A stretch of DNA of 64,000 nucleotides from GCA-2731375 sp964507245 (lineage in GTDB: Bacteria; Pseudomonadota; Alphaproteobacteria; GCA-2731375), in the NCBI GenBank assembly GCA_964507245.1, contig CAZDQC010000002.1:1-64000 (forward strand). The letters run 5' to 3'. Below, piece by piece: positions 19,507 through 29,611 of the stretch (its first letter is position 1; each line of letters starts with the position of its first letter). The notes beneath the pieces were generated by a model that searched no databases, was not told where the DNA came from, and saw only the letters and a list, made by a program, of their open reading frames with translations. A program made the translations under genes and the position numbers.

Positions 19507-19598
19507 ATGTCAGTTTCCCATCAATTACAACTTGTCCCGAAATGGCACAGGCATTACATTTTTCAAAACATAAGTAGGGAGGGACTGGGGCAAGAGCA

Positions 19599-19823
19599 AT
19601 GGCGCAAACCGAGTTAGTTATCAATGATGAACCCACCAAGAGACGCGACGGTTGCATGCCGGTTCTAACCGCCGACGGGGAAATTCGTACCCTGGAGGCC
19701 ATGGAAGCAGACATGATCCGAACGGCGATCCAAAAATACCAGGGTCGGATGACCGAGGTTGCTCGCCGGCTGGGTATTGGCCGGTCAACCTTGTACCGCA
19801 AGGTCGGCAAGTTTGGCCTTTAG
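19599..19823 (+). CDS. Small Fis-type HTH protein
   Basis: A 74-residue protein whose C-terminal half is a Fis-like helix-turn-helix (EVARRLGIGRSTLYRKV). It closely resembles the extreme C-terminus of sigma-54-dependent regulators of the NtrC/NtrX type, including the preceding IRTLEAMEADMI segment, but no AAA+ or receiver domain is present upstream. It could be a free-standing DNA-binding protein or a domain left after loss of the rest. The ATG at 19599 follows a G-rich stretch, so it can be translated alone. It diverges from the oligoendopeptidase gene. Confidence 0.75.
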   Translation: MAQTELVINDEPTKRRDGCMPVLTADGEIRTLEAMEADMIRTAIQKYQGRMTEVARRLGIGRSTLYRKVGKFGL

Positions 19824-20094
19824 GTATCCTGGTATCTGATTTGAATTTTAGTTCCGAAATTTTTGCCTTATTTGTGCCGGCCTGTAGGGGTCTTCTTTAT
19901 TTTGGAGGTAGGGCCTGACAACTGCCACGACCATGCAGAAGCCAGTTTCATTGGCGGAAGTGTCTCTCGATGACAAATACGATTTGGAACGAGTCAGGTA
20001 GTTCTTACAGGCAACCAGTACCAACCCACCGGGGCGGAATAATTATTCATCTAAACTTGGCCCATTAGGCTATTTCGTAGAGCGGGACTCGACG

Positions 20095-21528
20095 TTAAAT
20101 CACCGGACGGTTGCGGATAGCCTCGTCCACCTTGCGTTTCAGGAATTTTCCGTCTTTGCGGTCGCCAAGAAATTCACCGTCCTGCATCATGATCTTGCCA
20201 CGTAGCACGGTTAGGGTCGGCCAGACCTCAGCTTCATAGCCTTCCCAGGGAGTGTAATCAGTTTCGTGCAAACGGGCGGCGGTAACAGTACGTTTTTCGC
20301 TTGGGTCTAGCACCGTGATATCGGCATCGCTCCCGGCAGCCAAAGCACCTTTCTTGGGATACATGCCCATGAGCTTGGCGGCATTGCTGGAGACTAGGTC
20401 GGTAAATTTGTCCAGGGTATATCCGCGCTTTTTCACCGTCTCCGTATACATCACTGAAACTCTCGGCTCGCAGCCGGCATTGCCGCCCGTAGTATCATCG
20501 ATTTGGGAACCTTGGGTCTTGGCTGACAGAGTGCAGCAAATTTCGTCTGTGGCTACGGTAGATATTGAACCTCGTAGCTGCCCCTCCCACAGAGCATCCT
20601 GATCTGAGGTTTCTTTCAGACTGGGGTAGGTATGGTAGATCTGACCATTCGGGCGTTTGTAATGTTCGTGTGTGAACATCAGATATTGGTGGAGTGTTTC
20701 GCCATAGATGGGGAAGCCTTTGGCTCGCGCTGCTTCAATCGCGGCAACGCCTGTGGCGGCACTAACGTGCATCATATAGAGCGGTGTGCCGTCCACATGT
20801 TCGGCCAGGCGAATAATACGGCGAAAAGAGAGGTCCTCGGACATTGTGTTGTGCACCTCAGCCAAGTTCTCGAAGCCCGTTCGTCCCTCCCGTTTCAGCA
20901 CGTCGTACATATGCATGACGATCTCGTCATCTTCTGCATGGATGGCGCCAATGCCCCCTTCTTTTTTCAGGATTTTAAATATTTCCCAGATATGTCCATG
21001 GTTGATCTTACGCCCCCGCCGCGATGGCGTAATGTCGGTAGTGAAGATCTTGATGGAGGGATAGCCTTCCTGAATGACCTCGCCGATTTGGGGCAAAATT
21101 TCGGGTGGGATCGCCCCCTGCAACATGACGTGGTAGCCATAGTCGGTGTAACAATTCCCACTCCAATCCTGTTTTCGGATGTTGATGACTTCTTCCAAGG
21201 TGCCACTTTGTTGCCAGTTGGCAAAATCCAGCAATGTGGTGGTGCCGCCGTGAATGGCGGCCTTGCTGACTACGTCCGGGCCGTCAGTCCAGCTCACTTC
21301 TCCGCCCTCCTCCAAAGGAGGGATGTGCCACAGGGAATGGATGTGTGGGTCGATGCCACCTGGGATGATGATCTTGCCCGAGGCGTCGATTACTTGACCC
21401 GCTTGGCTGTCGTCAAAAGCGCCAGGTGACGCGACAGCGGCGATGGTTTCGCCCGAAACGCAAATATCCCAAGCGCCTGTGCCTTGCGGGGTGACCACCT
21501 GGTCTCCACGAATAATCAAATCAAACAT
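20095..21528 (-). CDS. Dihydropyrimidinase/D-hydantoinase family protein (copy 1)
   Basis: A cyclic-amidohydrolase-family enzyme of 477 residues that would open hydantoin or dihydropyrimidine rings. It shows the metal-binding GGIDPHIH motif near residue 60, a likely carbamylated lysine in SIKIFTT near residue 155, and IHAEDD near residue 190. The start is MFDLII at 21528, preceded by GGGAGG; the longer reading lacks family similarity. It faces away from a GMC oxidoreductase and a TauD-type dioxygenase. A second copy, only distantly similar, is at 57842-59311. Confidence 0.9.
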   Translation of the reverse strand: MFDLIIRGDQVVTPQGTGAWDICVSGETIAAVASPGAFDDSQAGQVIDASGKIIIPGGIDPHIHSLWHIPPLEEGGEVSWTDGPDVVSKAAIHGGTTTLLDFANWQQSGTLEEVINIRKQDWSGNCYTDYGYHVMLQGAIPPEILPQIGEVIQEGYPSIKIFTTDITPSRRGRKINHGHIWEIFKILKKEGGIGAIHAEDDEIVMHMYDVLKREGRTGFENLAEVHNTMSEDLSFRRIIRLAEHVDGTPLYMMHVSAATGVAAIEAARAKGFPIYGETLHQYLMFTHEHYKRPNGQIYHTYPSLKETSDQDALWEGQLRGSISTVATDEICCTLSAKTQGSQIDDTTGGNAGCEPRVSVMYTETVKKRGYTLDKFTDLVSSNAAKLMGMYPKKGALAAGSDADITVLDPSEKRTVTAARLHETDYTPWEGYEAEVWPTLTVLRGKIMMQDGEFLGDRKDGKFLKRKVDEAIRNRPVI

Positions 21529-21611
21529 TTCTATCCTCCCCAATTCCTATCTTAGAAAGTCTAGCAGCAAAATCATTCCCTGCTAACATAGCCCCGGGAG
21601 GAAAAAAATTC

Positions 21612-23207
21612 ATGAGCAGCCAGACATATGACTTCATCATCGTGGGGGCCGGTTCTGCTGGTTCAGTGCTGGCCAATCGACTTAGTGCTGATGCCAAGTG
21701 CCGGGTACTGCTGCTGGAGGCCGGTCGTACTGATCATCCTTGGACGCGTGTGCCGGTCGGTTTCGCGCGGTTGATCGACAATCCTAAGGCTAATTGGTTG
21801 TATCAGTCCGAGCCCGACGAGGGTTCTGGTCAGCGACACATCCCGGTGCCTCGTGGCAAATTACTGGGCGGTTCATCTGCTATCAATGGCATGGTCTTTG
21901 TCCGTGGACAGTCGCAAGATTTCGATACCTGGGCGCAATTGGGAAATAGAGGTTGGAGTTATCGTGACGTGCTGCCCTTTTTCCGCCAAATGGAAACCTA
22001 CGCCGGTGGTGAGGATGAATTCCGGGGTCGAGAGGGGCCCTTGCAGGTCACTGATCTAAGTGAATCTGGGCCTTTGTATGACGCACTTATTGCGGCCGCC
22101 AACGAAGTAGGTATTCCATACAATGTAGATTACAATGGCGCTGTACAAGATGGCATCTCGATGACCCAGGTGTCGATCCGCAAAGGCCGTCGAATGAGTA
22201 CGGCTCGCTGTTACCTTGATCCTGTGAAGAGCCGGCCTAACCTGACAATTTTGACCGGCGCCCATACGGACGGCCTGATTATTGAAGACAAACAATGTAG
22301 GGGTGTTCGCTTCACCAAGGATGGTAGCCAGAAAGAGGCGCGCGTGGCGCGTGAGGTTATCGTCAGTGCTGGTGCCGTGAATTCACCGCAAATCCTTGAA
22401 CTTTCCGGCATTGGACAACCCGAATTGTTGAAACGACACGGGGTCGAGGTGTGTCACGCCCTCCTGGGCGTAGGCGAAAACCTGCGGGATCACTTCGCCC
22501 CGCGCATGAAGTATGAAATTATCGCATCAGGCCAAACCTATAATGACAAAATGCGCGGGATTGGAACGGTGTTCCAGGCTTTGCGTTACGCCATGACCGG
22601 CACGGGGCTATTGGGTCTGCCGGCGGCACCTTTGCGGGCGTATGTCTGCAGCCGGGATGGCTTGGCCTCACCAGACATCAATATCAGCATTGTGCCATTT
22701 CTTGTAGCAGAAGGCTTCAAACTGGCGAAGGAATCCGGCATCACGGTGATTACCCATCCGCTACGTTCTGAATCCACCGGTTCAATTCACATCGGAAGTC
22801 CCGATAGTAAGTCGCCACCGAAAATAAATTTTAACTTCCTGACGGCGGATTATGACCGGCAAATTACCCTGGCTGCAATGGGAATCGTGCGCAAAATATT
22901 GGCAGCAGCGCCCATGGCACACATGCGTGGAGCAGAAATTGCCCCCGGACCGGCCTTGCAAGCGGACGATGAACTGCTGAATTGGGTCCGAGAGACGGCG
23001 GAAACTACCTATCACCCAATCGGCACCTGCAAGATGGGAACTGACGACAGGGCGGTAGTGGATGAAAAGCTGCGGGTTCGCGGCATTCAAGGCCTGCGGG
23101 TGGCGGATGCTTCAATAATGCCCACGTTGACCTCAGGCAATACCAATGCGCCGTGCATCATGATTGGCGAAAAAGCCTCTGCTTTGGTGCTAGAAAATGC
23201 GGCCTAG
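21612..23207 (+). CDS. GMC-family FAD oxidoreductase
   Basis: A choline-dehydrogenase-like flavoenzyme of 531 residues that oxidises an alcohol to an aldehyde or ketone. It has the FAD-binding VGAGSAGSVLANRL motif at the N-terminus, the LLGGSSAINGMVF signature near residue 85, and the catalytic-histidine region YHPIGTCKMG near residue 463. GGGAGG precedes the ATG. A TauD-type dioxygenase follows 36 bases later, so the two probably act on one substrate. The substrate is not identifiable. Confidence 0.94.
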   Translation: MSSQTYDFIIVGAGSAGSVLANRLSADAKCRVLLLEAGRTDHPWTRVPVGFARLIDNPKANWLYQSEPDEGSGQRHIPVPRGKLLGGSSAINGMVFVRGQSQDFDTWAQLGNRGWSYRDVLPFFRQMETYAGGEDEFRGREGPLQVTDLSESGPLYDALIAAANEVGIPYNVDYNGAVQDGISMTQVSIRKGRRMSTARCYLDPVKSRPNLTILTGAHTDGLIIEDKQCRGVRFTKDGSQKEARVAREVIVSAGAVNSPQILELSGIGQPELLKRHGVEVCHALLGVGENLRDHFAPRMKYEIIASGQTYNDKMRGIGTVFQALRYAMTGTGLLGLPAAPLRAYVCSRDGLASPDINISIVPFLVAEGFKLAKESGITVITHPLRSESTGSIHIGSPDSKSPPKINFNFLTADYDRQITLAAMGIVRKILAAAPMAHMRGAEIAPGPALQADDELLNWVRETAETTYHPIGTCKMGTDDRAVVDEKLRVRGIQGLRVADASIMPTLTSGNTNAPCIMIGEKASALVLENAA

Positions 23208-23243
23208 GCATCGACAAATTTGATGACTAATCGGAGATAAACG

Positions 23244-24107
23244 ATGCGTATCGAGGCAATCAACGCAGATTTCGTCGGGAATGTGTCTGATGTAGAACTG
23301 AGTCAGACGCTGACCCGCGAAGAGGTGAGGCAGATTGAACGGGCAATCGCCCATTACGCGGTTCTGGTTTTTCGCGACCAGCCTTTGACCGACGATCAAC
23401 ATGCTGAATTCACCCGGCGCTTTGGGCTCATCGACAAGGGCTTGACAAAAGGTTCAAAGGGAAAACGCCGGCTAAAAAACCCGGATGTGATTGACCTCGC
23501 AAATGTGGATGCAGAAGGTAACGTGCTGTCGGCGGAAAATATCCGCAATGTCAGCTTGATCGCCAACCAGTTTTGGCACAGCGATAGCTCGTTCAAGGAT
23601 CCGCCTGCGAAATTTTCCATTCTGTGCGGTATTGATTTGCCGGCTGAAGGCGGGCAGACGGAATTTGCGGACCAGCGAGCCGCCTATGATGCCTTGGACG
23701 ATAACTTGAAGGCACGGATCGAAGATATGCTTGCTGAACACTTTGCCTTTCATTCCCGCGACATTTTGGGCGGCAGTCATCATTCGCAGGAGGAAATTGA
23801 CGCCTTGCCGCCCGTGCATTGGCCGATGGTGCACACTGTCCCCGAATCCGGCCGTAGGTCGCTTTTTATTGGCATTCACACTCGCCAAATAGACGGGTTG
23901 CCAACGGCAGAAGCGCGCATGCTGTTACATGAACTGTTGGAACAGGCTACCCGGCGACAATTCGTCTACCGACACGAATGGCGAAACCACGACGTCTTAA
24001 TGTGGGATAATCAATGTACTTTGCATAGAGGGCGTCCATATGATCTGAATAAACTACGTGAATTACGCCGCTGTACGACAGAGTTATCTGGTCGGCAAGT
24101 TGTCTGA
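23244..24107 (+). CDS. TauD/TfdA-family Fe(II)/2-oxoglutarate dioxygenase (copy 1)
   Basis: A non-haem iron dioxygenase, 287 residues, likely hydroxylating and so cleaving a sulfonate, phenoxyacid, amine or similar compound. The iron-binding HSDSSF motif is near residue 112, and the distal histidine (TLHRGRPYD) and arginine are near the C-terminus. GGAG precedes the ATG. It is the partner of the upstream GMC oxidoreductase. Confidence 0.92.
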   Translation: MRIEAINADFVGNVSDVELSQTLTREEVRQIERAIAHYAVLVFRDQPLTDDQHAEFTRRFGLIDKGLTKGSKGKRRLKNPDVIDLANVDAEGNVLSAENIRNVSLIANQFWHSDSSFKDPPAKFSILCGIDLPAEGGQTEFADQRAAYDALDDNLKARIEDMLAEHFAFHSRDILGGSHHSQEEIDALPPVHWPMVHTVPESGRRSLFIGIHTRQIDGLPTAEARMLLHELLEQATRRQFVYRHEWRNHDVLMWDNQCTLHRGRPYDLNKLRELRRCTTELSGRQVV

Positions 24108-24350
24108 AGCATAATGCCAGTCAGGGCTTTCAACGCGGTTTCGAAAGACTTGTCACCCTTACCGAACGGCTTCTTTCAGCCGGCAAAGAAAATATCGTCG
24201 GCGGACTTGGCTTTGTTTTAAAGGAGTGCCGTTAATCGAAGGTGTAAGCCAGGATAGGTTGCTCGTGTTGATATATGTGATGGGGCCGGCAATTTTTTTT
24301 GGCTGCGCTTGCCAGTTGGAAATGATCGCACTAAGCGGGTGGTAGGGTAA

Positions 24351-25589
24351 CTAGGATCGATGGTCACCCTCTAAAGCCTTTGGCCGCAGCCAAGTAAAGG
24401 CGATCCGTGCGCCAAGCATTGCGATGGCGATATGACCAAATGCCAGGCCCCAGGCAAGATGCGACGGACCGCCGGCCGAATCCAATATCCAACCCACTAC
24501 TACCGGGCCGACAAAACCGCCGCCATATCCCAGCATGGAATGCACTGCCAGGGTTGCACCTCGGCGGTTGGGATAGGCACTGCCAGCCGCCCCGGCCGTC
24601 AAAGATGATGAATCGAGCCAAATGACCATGCCATAAAGCACCACCAGAAACGCGGCAGTCGGATAGTTGAAGCCACCCATAAATCCCATTGCCAGGGCGC
24701 AAATCATCGAGCCGCCCATCGCCATGCGAATCAGGCGCTGCCGTCCCATCCGGATTGAAAGTTCATTACCGCCGATGCTTGCCCAGGCGCCGAATAGGGC
24801 CATGGCGGTAGTCATCACGGTTGGGCCGAAGAATGTAGTCTCTACATGGTCTCGCAACGCGACATAGGTCAGAAAGGCCACGGCCCAGCCGCGCATAGCC
24901 CCCATTTCCCATGTATGAATACAATAACCCAGGCTGTAGGCCATGGCGGAACGGTTTTTCAATACGGACCGAAAATCAAATAGCGACCAGCTCCAGGGCT
25001 CCCTGACCTCTTTTCGCGTTTGCTTAGGTGCGAAAAATGCGGCGATTAACCAAGCAGCAGCAGCACAAATTGCGGCTACGACGAATGCGCCTTGCCAACC
25101 CCAAAATTGCGCTAAGACGCCGGCAATGACAAATGAAAGAGCACTGGAAACACCTAGACTGGCGGCATGACCCGTGACCGCGCGGGAGAGCATTTTGCCG
25201 TCAACGCGATCGGCCAGTAGTTTCAGGCCGGTCATATAGGTTCCCGCCCAACCTATGCCAGCGATTACGCGGGCAAGTGTGGCCGACCAAAAACCATCTG
25301 CTAGAAAGGCGAACATGAGGTGGCCCAGAACCGTACAGCCGACGCCAAAAAGATACACCTGGCGTGGGTCGATACGGTCTGTCAAGGTCACTAAAAATGG
25401 CACGGACAGCATGTAGGCAAGATAGAAGGTAGCGGTGATCCAACCCGCCTCGCTGTAGTCCAGGTTCCATCGGGGGATGAAGTCCGGTAGTAACGCTGGC
25501 CACGCATAGGCGCCTATCTGGGCGAGCACTTGTGCCGTGCAGATCAAGGCAACCAGACGCGCTGCGCCCGGCTTCACCTCTTCATGCAT
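24351..25589 (-). CDS. MFS transporter (copy 1)
   Basis: A major-facilitator permease of about 412 residues with around 12 hydrophobic segments. The TDRIDPRQVY loop after the second helix fits the MFS signature region. The start at MHEEVK (25589) is preferred over the longer frame because the extra residues are not membrane-like and would overlap the divergent MBL gene. The substrate is unknown. Confidence 0.88.
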   Translation of the reverse strand: MHEEVKPGAARLVALICTAQVLAQIGAYAWPALLPDFIPRWNLDYSEAGWITATFYLAYMLSVPFLVTLTDRIDPRQVYLFGVGCTVLGHLMFAFLADGFWSATLARVIAGIGWAGTYMTGLKLLADRVDGKMLSRAVTGHAASLGVSSALSFVIAGVLAQFWGWQGAFVVAAICAAAAWLIAAFFAPKQTRKEVREPWSWSLFDFRSVLKNRSAMAYSLGYCIHTWEMGAMRGWAVAFLTYVALRDHVETTFFGPTVMTTAMALFGAWASIGGNELSIRMGRQRLIRMAMGGSMICALAMGFMGGFNYPTAAFLVVLYGMVIWLDSSSLTAGAAGSAYPNRRGATLAVHSMLGYGGGFVGPVVVGWILDSAGGPSHLAWGLAFGHIAIAMLGARIAFTWLRPKALEGDHRS

Positions 25590-25664
25590 CCCCCGTTTCG
25601 TCAATGGCCATGCTCGTTTACAATAAGCTAGACTCGATACTTGCTCCCAATTATAGGACGTTTC

Positions 25665-26306
25665 ATGCGTTACCGTATTGTACCCGTAACCAAGTTTCGA
25701 CAAAACTGCTCGCTGCTATGGTGTTCGGTTACCATGGAGGGTGTGATCGTTGATCCGGGGCCAGATTTTGACCCCATCGAGGCGGCCATCTCAGAGGAAG
25801 GCGTCGAGATAGTCAAGATTTTGGTGACCCACGGCCATGCTGACCATTCAGGCGGTGCAGAAGAGCTGTCAAAACGCCTGAGCGTGCCCATTGAGGGACC
25901 GCATAAGGGGGATGACTTCCTGATCGAAGCAATGGGTAAACAAGCCCAACGGACGGGTCTGCTGGCAAGACCTTTCGCGCCGGCCAGGTGGCTCCGGAAC
26001 GGTGACGCCGTGTATTTTGGCCGGGTTCAACTATCGGTGATCCATTGCCCTGGGCACACCCCAGGTCATGTGGTTTTTCACCACGCGTCCAGCAAACTGG
26101 CGATTGTGGGTGACGTATTGTTCCGGGGGTCCATCGGTCGGTGCGATGGTCCCAAGGGGGATCATATGGCGTTGGTCAACGCCATACGAGGCAGACTGTG
26201 GCCATTAGGTGACGATACGGAATTCATCCCCGGCCATGGCGACATGTCCACATTCGCTTGGGAACGCGCCTCGAACGCCTATGTTTGTGATTTTGTTGAA
26301 TATTAG
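25665..26306 (+). CDS. MBL-fold metallo-hydrolase (glyoxalase II-like)
   Basis: A metallo-beta-lactamase-fold hydrolase of 213 residues. The dinuclear metal motif is THGHADHSGG, followed by HCPGHTPGH, VGDVLF and IPGHGD, as in small glyoxalase II-type thioester hydrolases. The start at MRYRIV is where homology begins. It diverges from the MFS gene with about 75 bases between starts, where a shared promoter would lie. Confidence 0.93.
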   Translation: MRYRIVPVTKFRQNCSLLWCSVTMEGVIVDPGPDFDPIEAAISEEGVEIVKILVTHGHADHSGGAEELSKRLSVPIEGPHKGDDFLIEAMGKQAQRTGLLARPFAPARWLRNGDAVYFGRVQLSVIHCPGHTPGHVVFHHASSKLAIVGDVLFRGSIGRCDGPKGDHMALVNAIRGRLWPLGDDTEFIPGHGDMSTFAWERASNAYVCDFVEY

Positions 26307-26487
26307 GTGGCGTAAACTGGTGATTTTCTGGTTTCAAGAATACAGCTGCCTGATAATGCTGCCGTGATCGGCCTGGTGTAGTTGCTATTGCTCTTAGATT
26401 TGCGGCGATATACTTGCGCGGTAGTGAATTTGTCACCTTAGCCGCTGGGAATGGCAAAATTGGTTTTGTATAGGAGACGCGAGAAAA

Positions 26488-26880
26488 ATGGCGACCATAG
26501 GGATCGAAGAAATTTTCCTCAAAGTGAAAAATATGGAAGCGGCGATTGATTTTTATCACGGAATTCTGGGCATTCCACTGGACAAGCAGGATGGAGAGCG
26601 GACCTATTTACAAATGGATCGCGGTCATTTGGTATTGCAAATTGAGCACCATACCGGACGTCACCAGGGTGGCGGACCGTTGCATTTCGCACTGACCGTA
26701 ACCGAAGAAGAATTTGATGAAATCATGGCTAAATTCAAGGGGGGATTTCATTTCACTCGTGGCCCATATGGCGAGCGCGGTAAGGGCAGGGCCTATTTTA
26801 TGATGGATCCAGACGGCAATGAAAGCGAGATCAACACCCGGTATCTGTATGGCATTCCCCAGCGTTTTGACGTTGTTTGA
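26488..26880 (+). CDS. VOC-family protein (glyoxalase/bleomycin-resistance fold)
   Basis: A 130-residue metal-dependent enzyme or binding protein of the vicinal oxygen chelate fold, with two beta-alpha-beta-beta-beta modules. The N-terminal IEEIFLKVKNMEAAIDFYHGI and C-terminal MMDPDGNESEI segments are typical; the Glu in NESEI is the usual metal ligand. GGAGA lies upstream of the ATG. The reaction cannot be assigned. Confidence 0.9.
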   Translation: MATIGIEEIFLKVKNMEAAIDFYHGILGIPLDKQDGERTYLQMDRGHLVLQIEHHTGRHQGGGPLHFALTVTEEEFDEIMAKFKGGFHFTRGPYGERGKGRAYFMMDPDGNESEINTRYLYGIPQRFDVV

Positions 26881-27229
26881 TATAGGGTCGTGGGATAAAT
26901 CTCCTTACACTTTTCTCGGACGAAGGTATCCGATTTAGAAACGATACGGTCAACAGGAATTGATCCATTTCGATCTTGTTGATAGTGACGACGAGATCTT
27001 TGAATTTGATGGTCCCAACGAACCAAATTCTGTAGACGAGGAGGTGCTCTTTGGATCTTGTCGTTTCGTCCTGTTAGCCGAGCTAATGCCACAACCGAAT
27101 CTAGTGCTAATCCTAAAGACGTCAGTTCAATAAGCTCATTTACGTCACAATTCCGCCTTTGCAAGGCCATGTTTCAGAGCCAATATACCGTAGAGACGTC
27201 AATTGAATTGCTCTGGGGAGGAGCAGCCG
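26881..27229. other. Intergenic region without a supported gene
   Basis: About 350 bases. One plus-strand frame stays open for about 60 codons (roughly 26938-27135) with an acidic composition, but it lacks a convincing start and any recognisable motif. Confidence 0.5.
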
Positions 27230-27487
27230 ATGACCATCCATCGATTTTCGGCGAGGGCTGGGACCTATGACGGAGGGGTTCTATTTCCGGTTGTTATGGC
27301 CGGCTTGCTGGGTTTATGGGCCCTATTCGCCGTAGTCATCGCTTGTGGACCGAAACTGGCAGCCTTGGAAGTCGAGAATTCGGCTACCAAGGCGTTTGTG
27401 TCTTGTGAGACCACCACGACCACGGTGCCGGGGCAACTGTTGCGTTGCATTGTCGAATTGGATTCGGGAATCGCCAGAGAAATATGA
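27230..27487 (+). CDS. Small single-pass membrane protein, hypothetical
   Basis: An 85-residue ORF with a strong GGGGAGGAG upstream of the ATG at 27230. One hydrophobic segment spans about residues 17-43, followed by a soluble tail with two cysteines and a Thr-rich patch (TTTTT). No family is recognised. It converges on the acyl-CoA ligase gene. Confidence 0.5.
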   Translation: MTIHRFSARAGTYDGGVLFPVVMAGLLGLWALFAVVIACGPKLAALEVENSATKAFVSCETTTTTVPGQLLRCIVELDSGIAREI

Positions 27488-27636
27488 ACGTGTCCTACCG
27501 GGCGTCTAGGAATGTTGGGGTCCGGCTGCATCGAGTCGATTCCCTGGGGCATCTGATGAAAGATATGATTATAACCGGCCGGTGATTGCGTCTTGAGAAA
27601 CGAAAGTTTGTTTAACCATTTTCGTGTTGTTCGTCA

Positions 27637-29250
27637 TCAAGTCGGCGGAATAGTCAAACGACCCTTGATGATCTTTCGCGTAGGCGTCATGGGCATTTCA
27701 TCAACCAGAACAAGCCGTTCCGGCAATTTTGTCTTGGCGATGCCGTATCCAAGCAGGTATTCACATAATTCGCTCAGGGTAACATCCGAATTCGCAGCAA
27801 CAGCAAAGCAACAGGCTCGCTCTCCCAAAACCTCATCTTTCAAGGGGACGATGGCGGATTGAGTGATGTACGGGTGACTGTCAAGCAGATCCTCAATCTC
27901 ACGGGGATTATATTTCACACCGCCGCGGTTAATGATGTCTTTGATGCGTCCGGTAATAGCGATATTGCCGTTTTCATCCTGGCTAGCTAGGTCGCCGCTG
28001 CGGAACCAGCCGTCCTCGGTAAAGGCTGCAGCATTGGCACTGGAATTGTCAAAATAGCCGGGGAACAGCATGGAGCCGCGAACCAGTAACTCTCCATCGT
28101 CGGCGATGCGGGCCTCTGCACCAGGTGCTGGACGGCCGGCGGTTGCAGCCACAATTTCGATTCCGTCGCTGGGGCGGCAGTATAATCCGCCTTGGGTCTC
28201 TGTCATGCCCCAAAGCTGTGTGATGGTGCAACCTGGGAGTTTGTCCGAGACCGCTCGGGCCAAATCGGCCGGGACAGCGCTGCCAGAAAGAATTGCCAGC
28301 TTCAATGAACTGCAATCGTGCCGGTCAAACAGACCCATGCCCAGGCACGCTGCCATGTGAGCTGGCGCTGCCAAAAGGGCTGTTGCCCGTCCGGCTTCGA
28401 TGGTCTCAGCGAGTTCTGGCGGAGTAAAATTTGGTAGTAATAGGTTGGCTGCGCCTAAACACATGGCCATGTGGAAGGAATAGAGACCAAATAGATGACC
28501 GAAAGGCGGTGCTGATATCAGTACATCGGCCGCACTCAATTGATGTTCTACAGTGCCTAGTCGGGCGTTACCTAACATGGTGTGGGAATTATGGGGCACT
28601 GCTTTGGGACTGGCAGTAGTTCCGGAAGTATAGAGCAGTAAGAACGGATCACTCGCTACAGGCCGGGTTAGGTTCATTTTTTTTGCGTTGGCTGTGCCGT
28701 TGGTTAGGGCACTGAATGAAACTGCACCTGGCACGTCTGCGCCGATGGCAATGACCGAATGCAAATTGGGTAGATCCAAACTAAGGGCGGTTTCGACAGC
28801 GGCAAATCCGGCGGCGTCTGTTAGACAAATGAGCGCTCGCGCTCGGCTGTGTCGCAACAGCGTCTCGAATTCCCTTTCTCTATGTGGCATGTAAAGTGTT
28901 GTCATCACAGCACCTAGGCGGGCGATAGCAAGATAGCTGATTAAATATTCTGCTACATTCGGCAACTGCACCCCAATGACGTCACCCGGTCCTAGACTTA
29001 ATTCGCTTAAGCTCCCGGCTAAGGTATCCACACGATCTGTCAACTGGGTATATGAAATTCTCAGGTCGCCTTGAATGATTGCTGGGGCGTCTGGGCGTTC
29101 GGCGGCATGATCGGCCAACCAGCTGACCAAGGTATCATCCGTCCACCAGCCTTGTTCGGCGTAATATTTGGCGCGATCAGGAGAGAATGTCATGGCGTCG
29201 CGCAGAGCCATTGCGTCTTCGTGATAATGAAACCGCTTTTCATGGGTCAC
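27637..29250 (-). CDS. Acyl-CoA synthetase/AMP-dependent ligase
   Basis: Activates a carboxylic acid to its CoA thioester with ATP, 537 residues. The AMP-binding P-loop YTSGTTASPK is near residue 210, the WGMTETQGG motif near residue 345, RSGDLA near residue 420, and a C-terminal catalytic lysine in PTRKIIKGRL. The GTG start at 29250 has AGGAGGAG seven bases upstream. Overall it resembles cyclohexanecarboxylate- or fatty-acid-CoA ligases; the acid is unknown. Confidence 0.93.
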   Translation of the reverse strand: MTHEKRFHYHEDAMALRDAMTFSPDRAKYYAEQGWWTDDTLVSWLADHAAERPDAPAIIQGDLRISYTQLTDRVDTLAGSLSELSLGPGDVIGVQLPNVAEYLISYLAIARLGAVMTTLYMPHREREFETLLRHSRARALICLTDAAGFAAVETALSLDLPNLHSVIAIGADVPGAVSFSALTNGTANAKKMNLTRPVASDPFLLLYTSGTTASPKAVPHNSHTMLGNARLGTVEHQLSAADVLISAPPFGHLFGLYSFHMAMCLGAANLLLPNFTPPELAETIEAGRATALLAAPAHMAACLGMGLFDRHDCSSLKLAILSGSAVPADLARAVSDKLPGCTITQLWGMTETQGGLYCRPSDGIEIVAATAGRPAPGAEARIADDGELLVRGSMLFPGYFDNSSANAAAFTEDGWFRSGDLASQDENGNIAITGRIKDIINRGGVKYNPREIEDLLDSHPYITQSAIVPLKDEVLGERACCFAVAANSDVTLSELCEYLLGYGIAKTKLPERLVLVDEMPMTPTRKIIKGRLTIPPT

Positions 29251-29611
29251 GAATCTCTCCTCCTAAAAGTGCTTGCTGCCACCCGGTTCCAACAACCGGT
29301 TAAAGTGGCCCGTTTAGAAACGCCGTCGTTCCATCACCGTGCGGATATACATGACCTGAAACTCCATTTCGACACAATTGGTCAACCTATTAGTTGTCGC
29401 AATCAAGACAGCGGCAAGCATGGGGGGTCTTGCTGATACAGAAGTGTCGTGATTATTGCTGAAAATTTTTAATTAGCGTGATAGTAGGCAATCAAGTTCA
29501 TCAGGTCTGTAACGTCTACTGCCAGTAGTTGGGTGGTGATTGACGGCTGATTTTATGATACACTTCACTTGCTTGTTTGAATCAGGAGCCTGTAGTCCCG
29601 TGACGACAATC
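29251..29611. other. Intergenic region between divergent ligase and hspQ
   Basis: About 360 bases with no supported gene. The ligase promoter and ribosome site and the hspQ promoter should lie here, but no clear heat-shock (sigma-32) consensus was found. Confidence 0.5.

Noticed and set aside
26938..27135. An acidic open frame of about 60 codons between the VOC gene and the small membrane protein
   Set aside because: No good start or ribosome site and no recognised motif; left as intergenic.
29071..29436. A 121-codon plus-strand frame opposite the start of the acyl-CoA ligase
   Set aside because: It is antisense to a certain gene and has no domain-like sequence.
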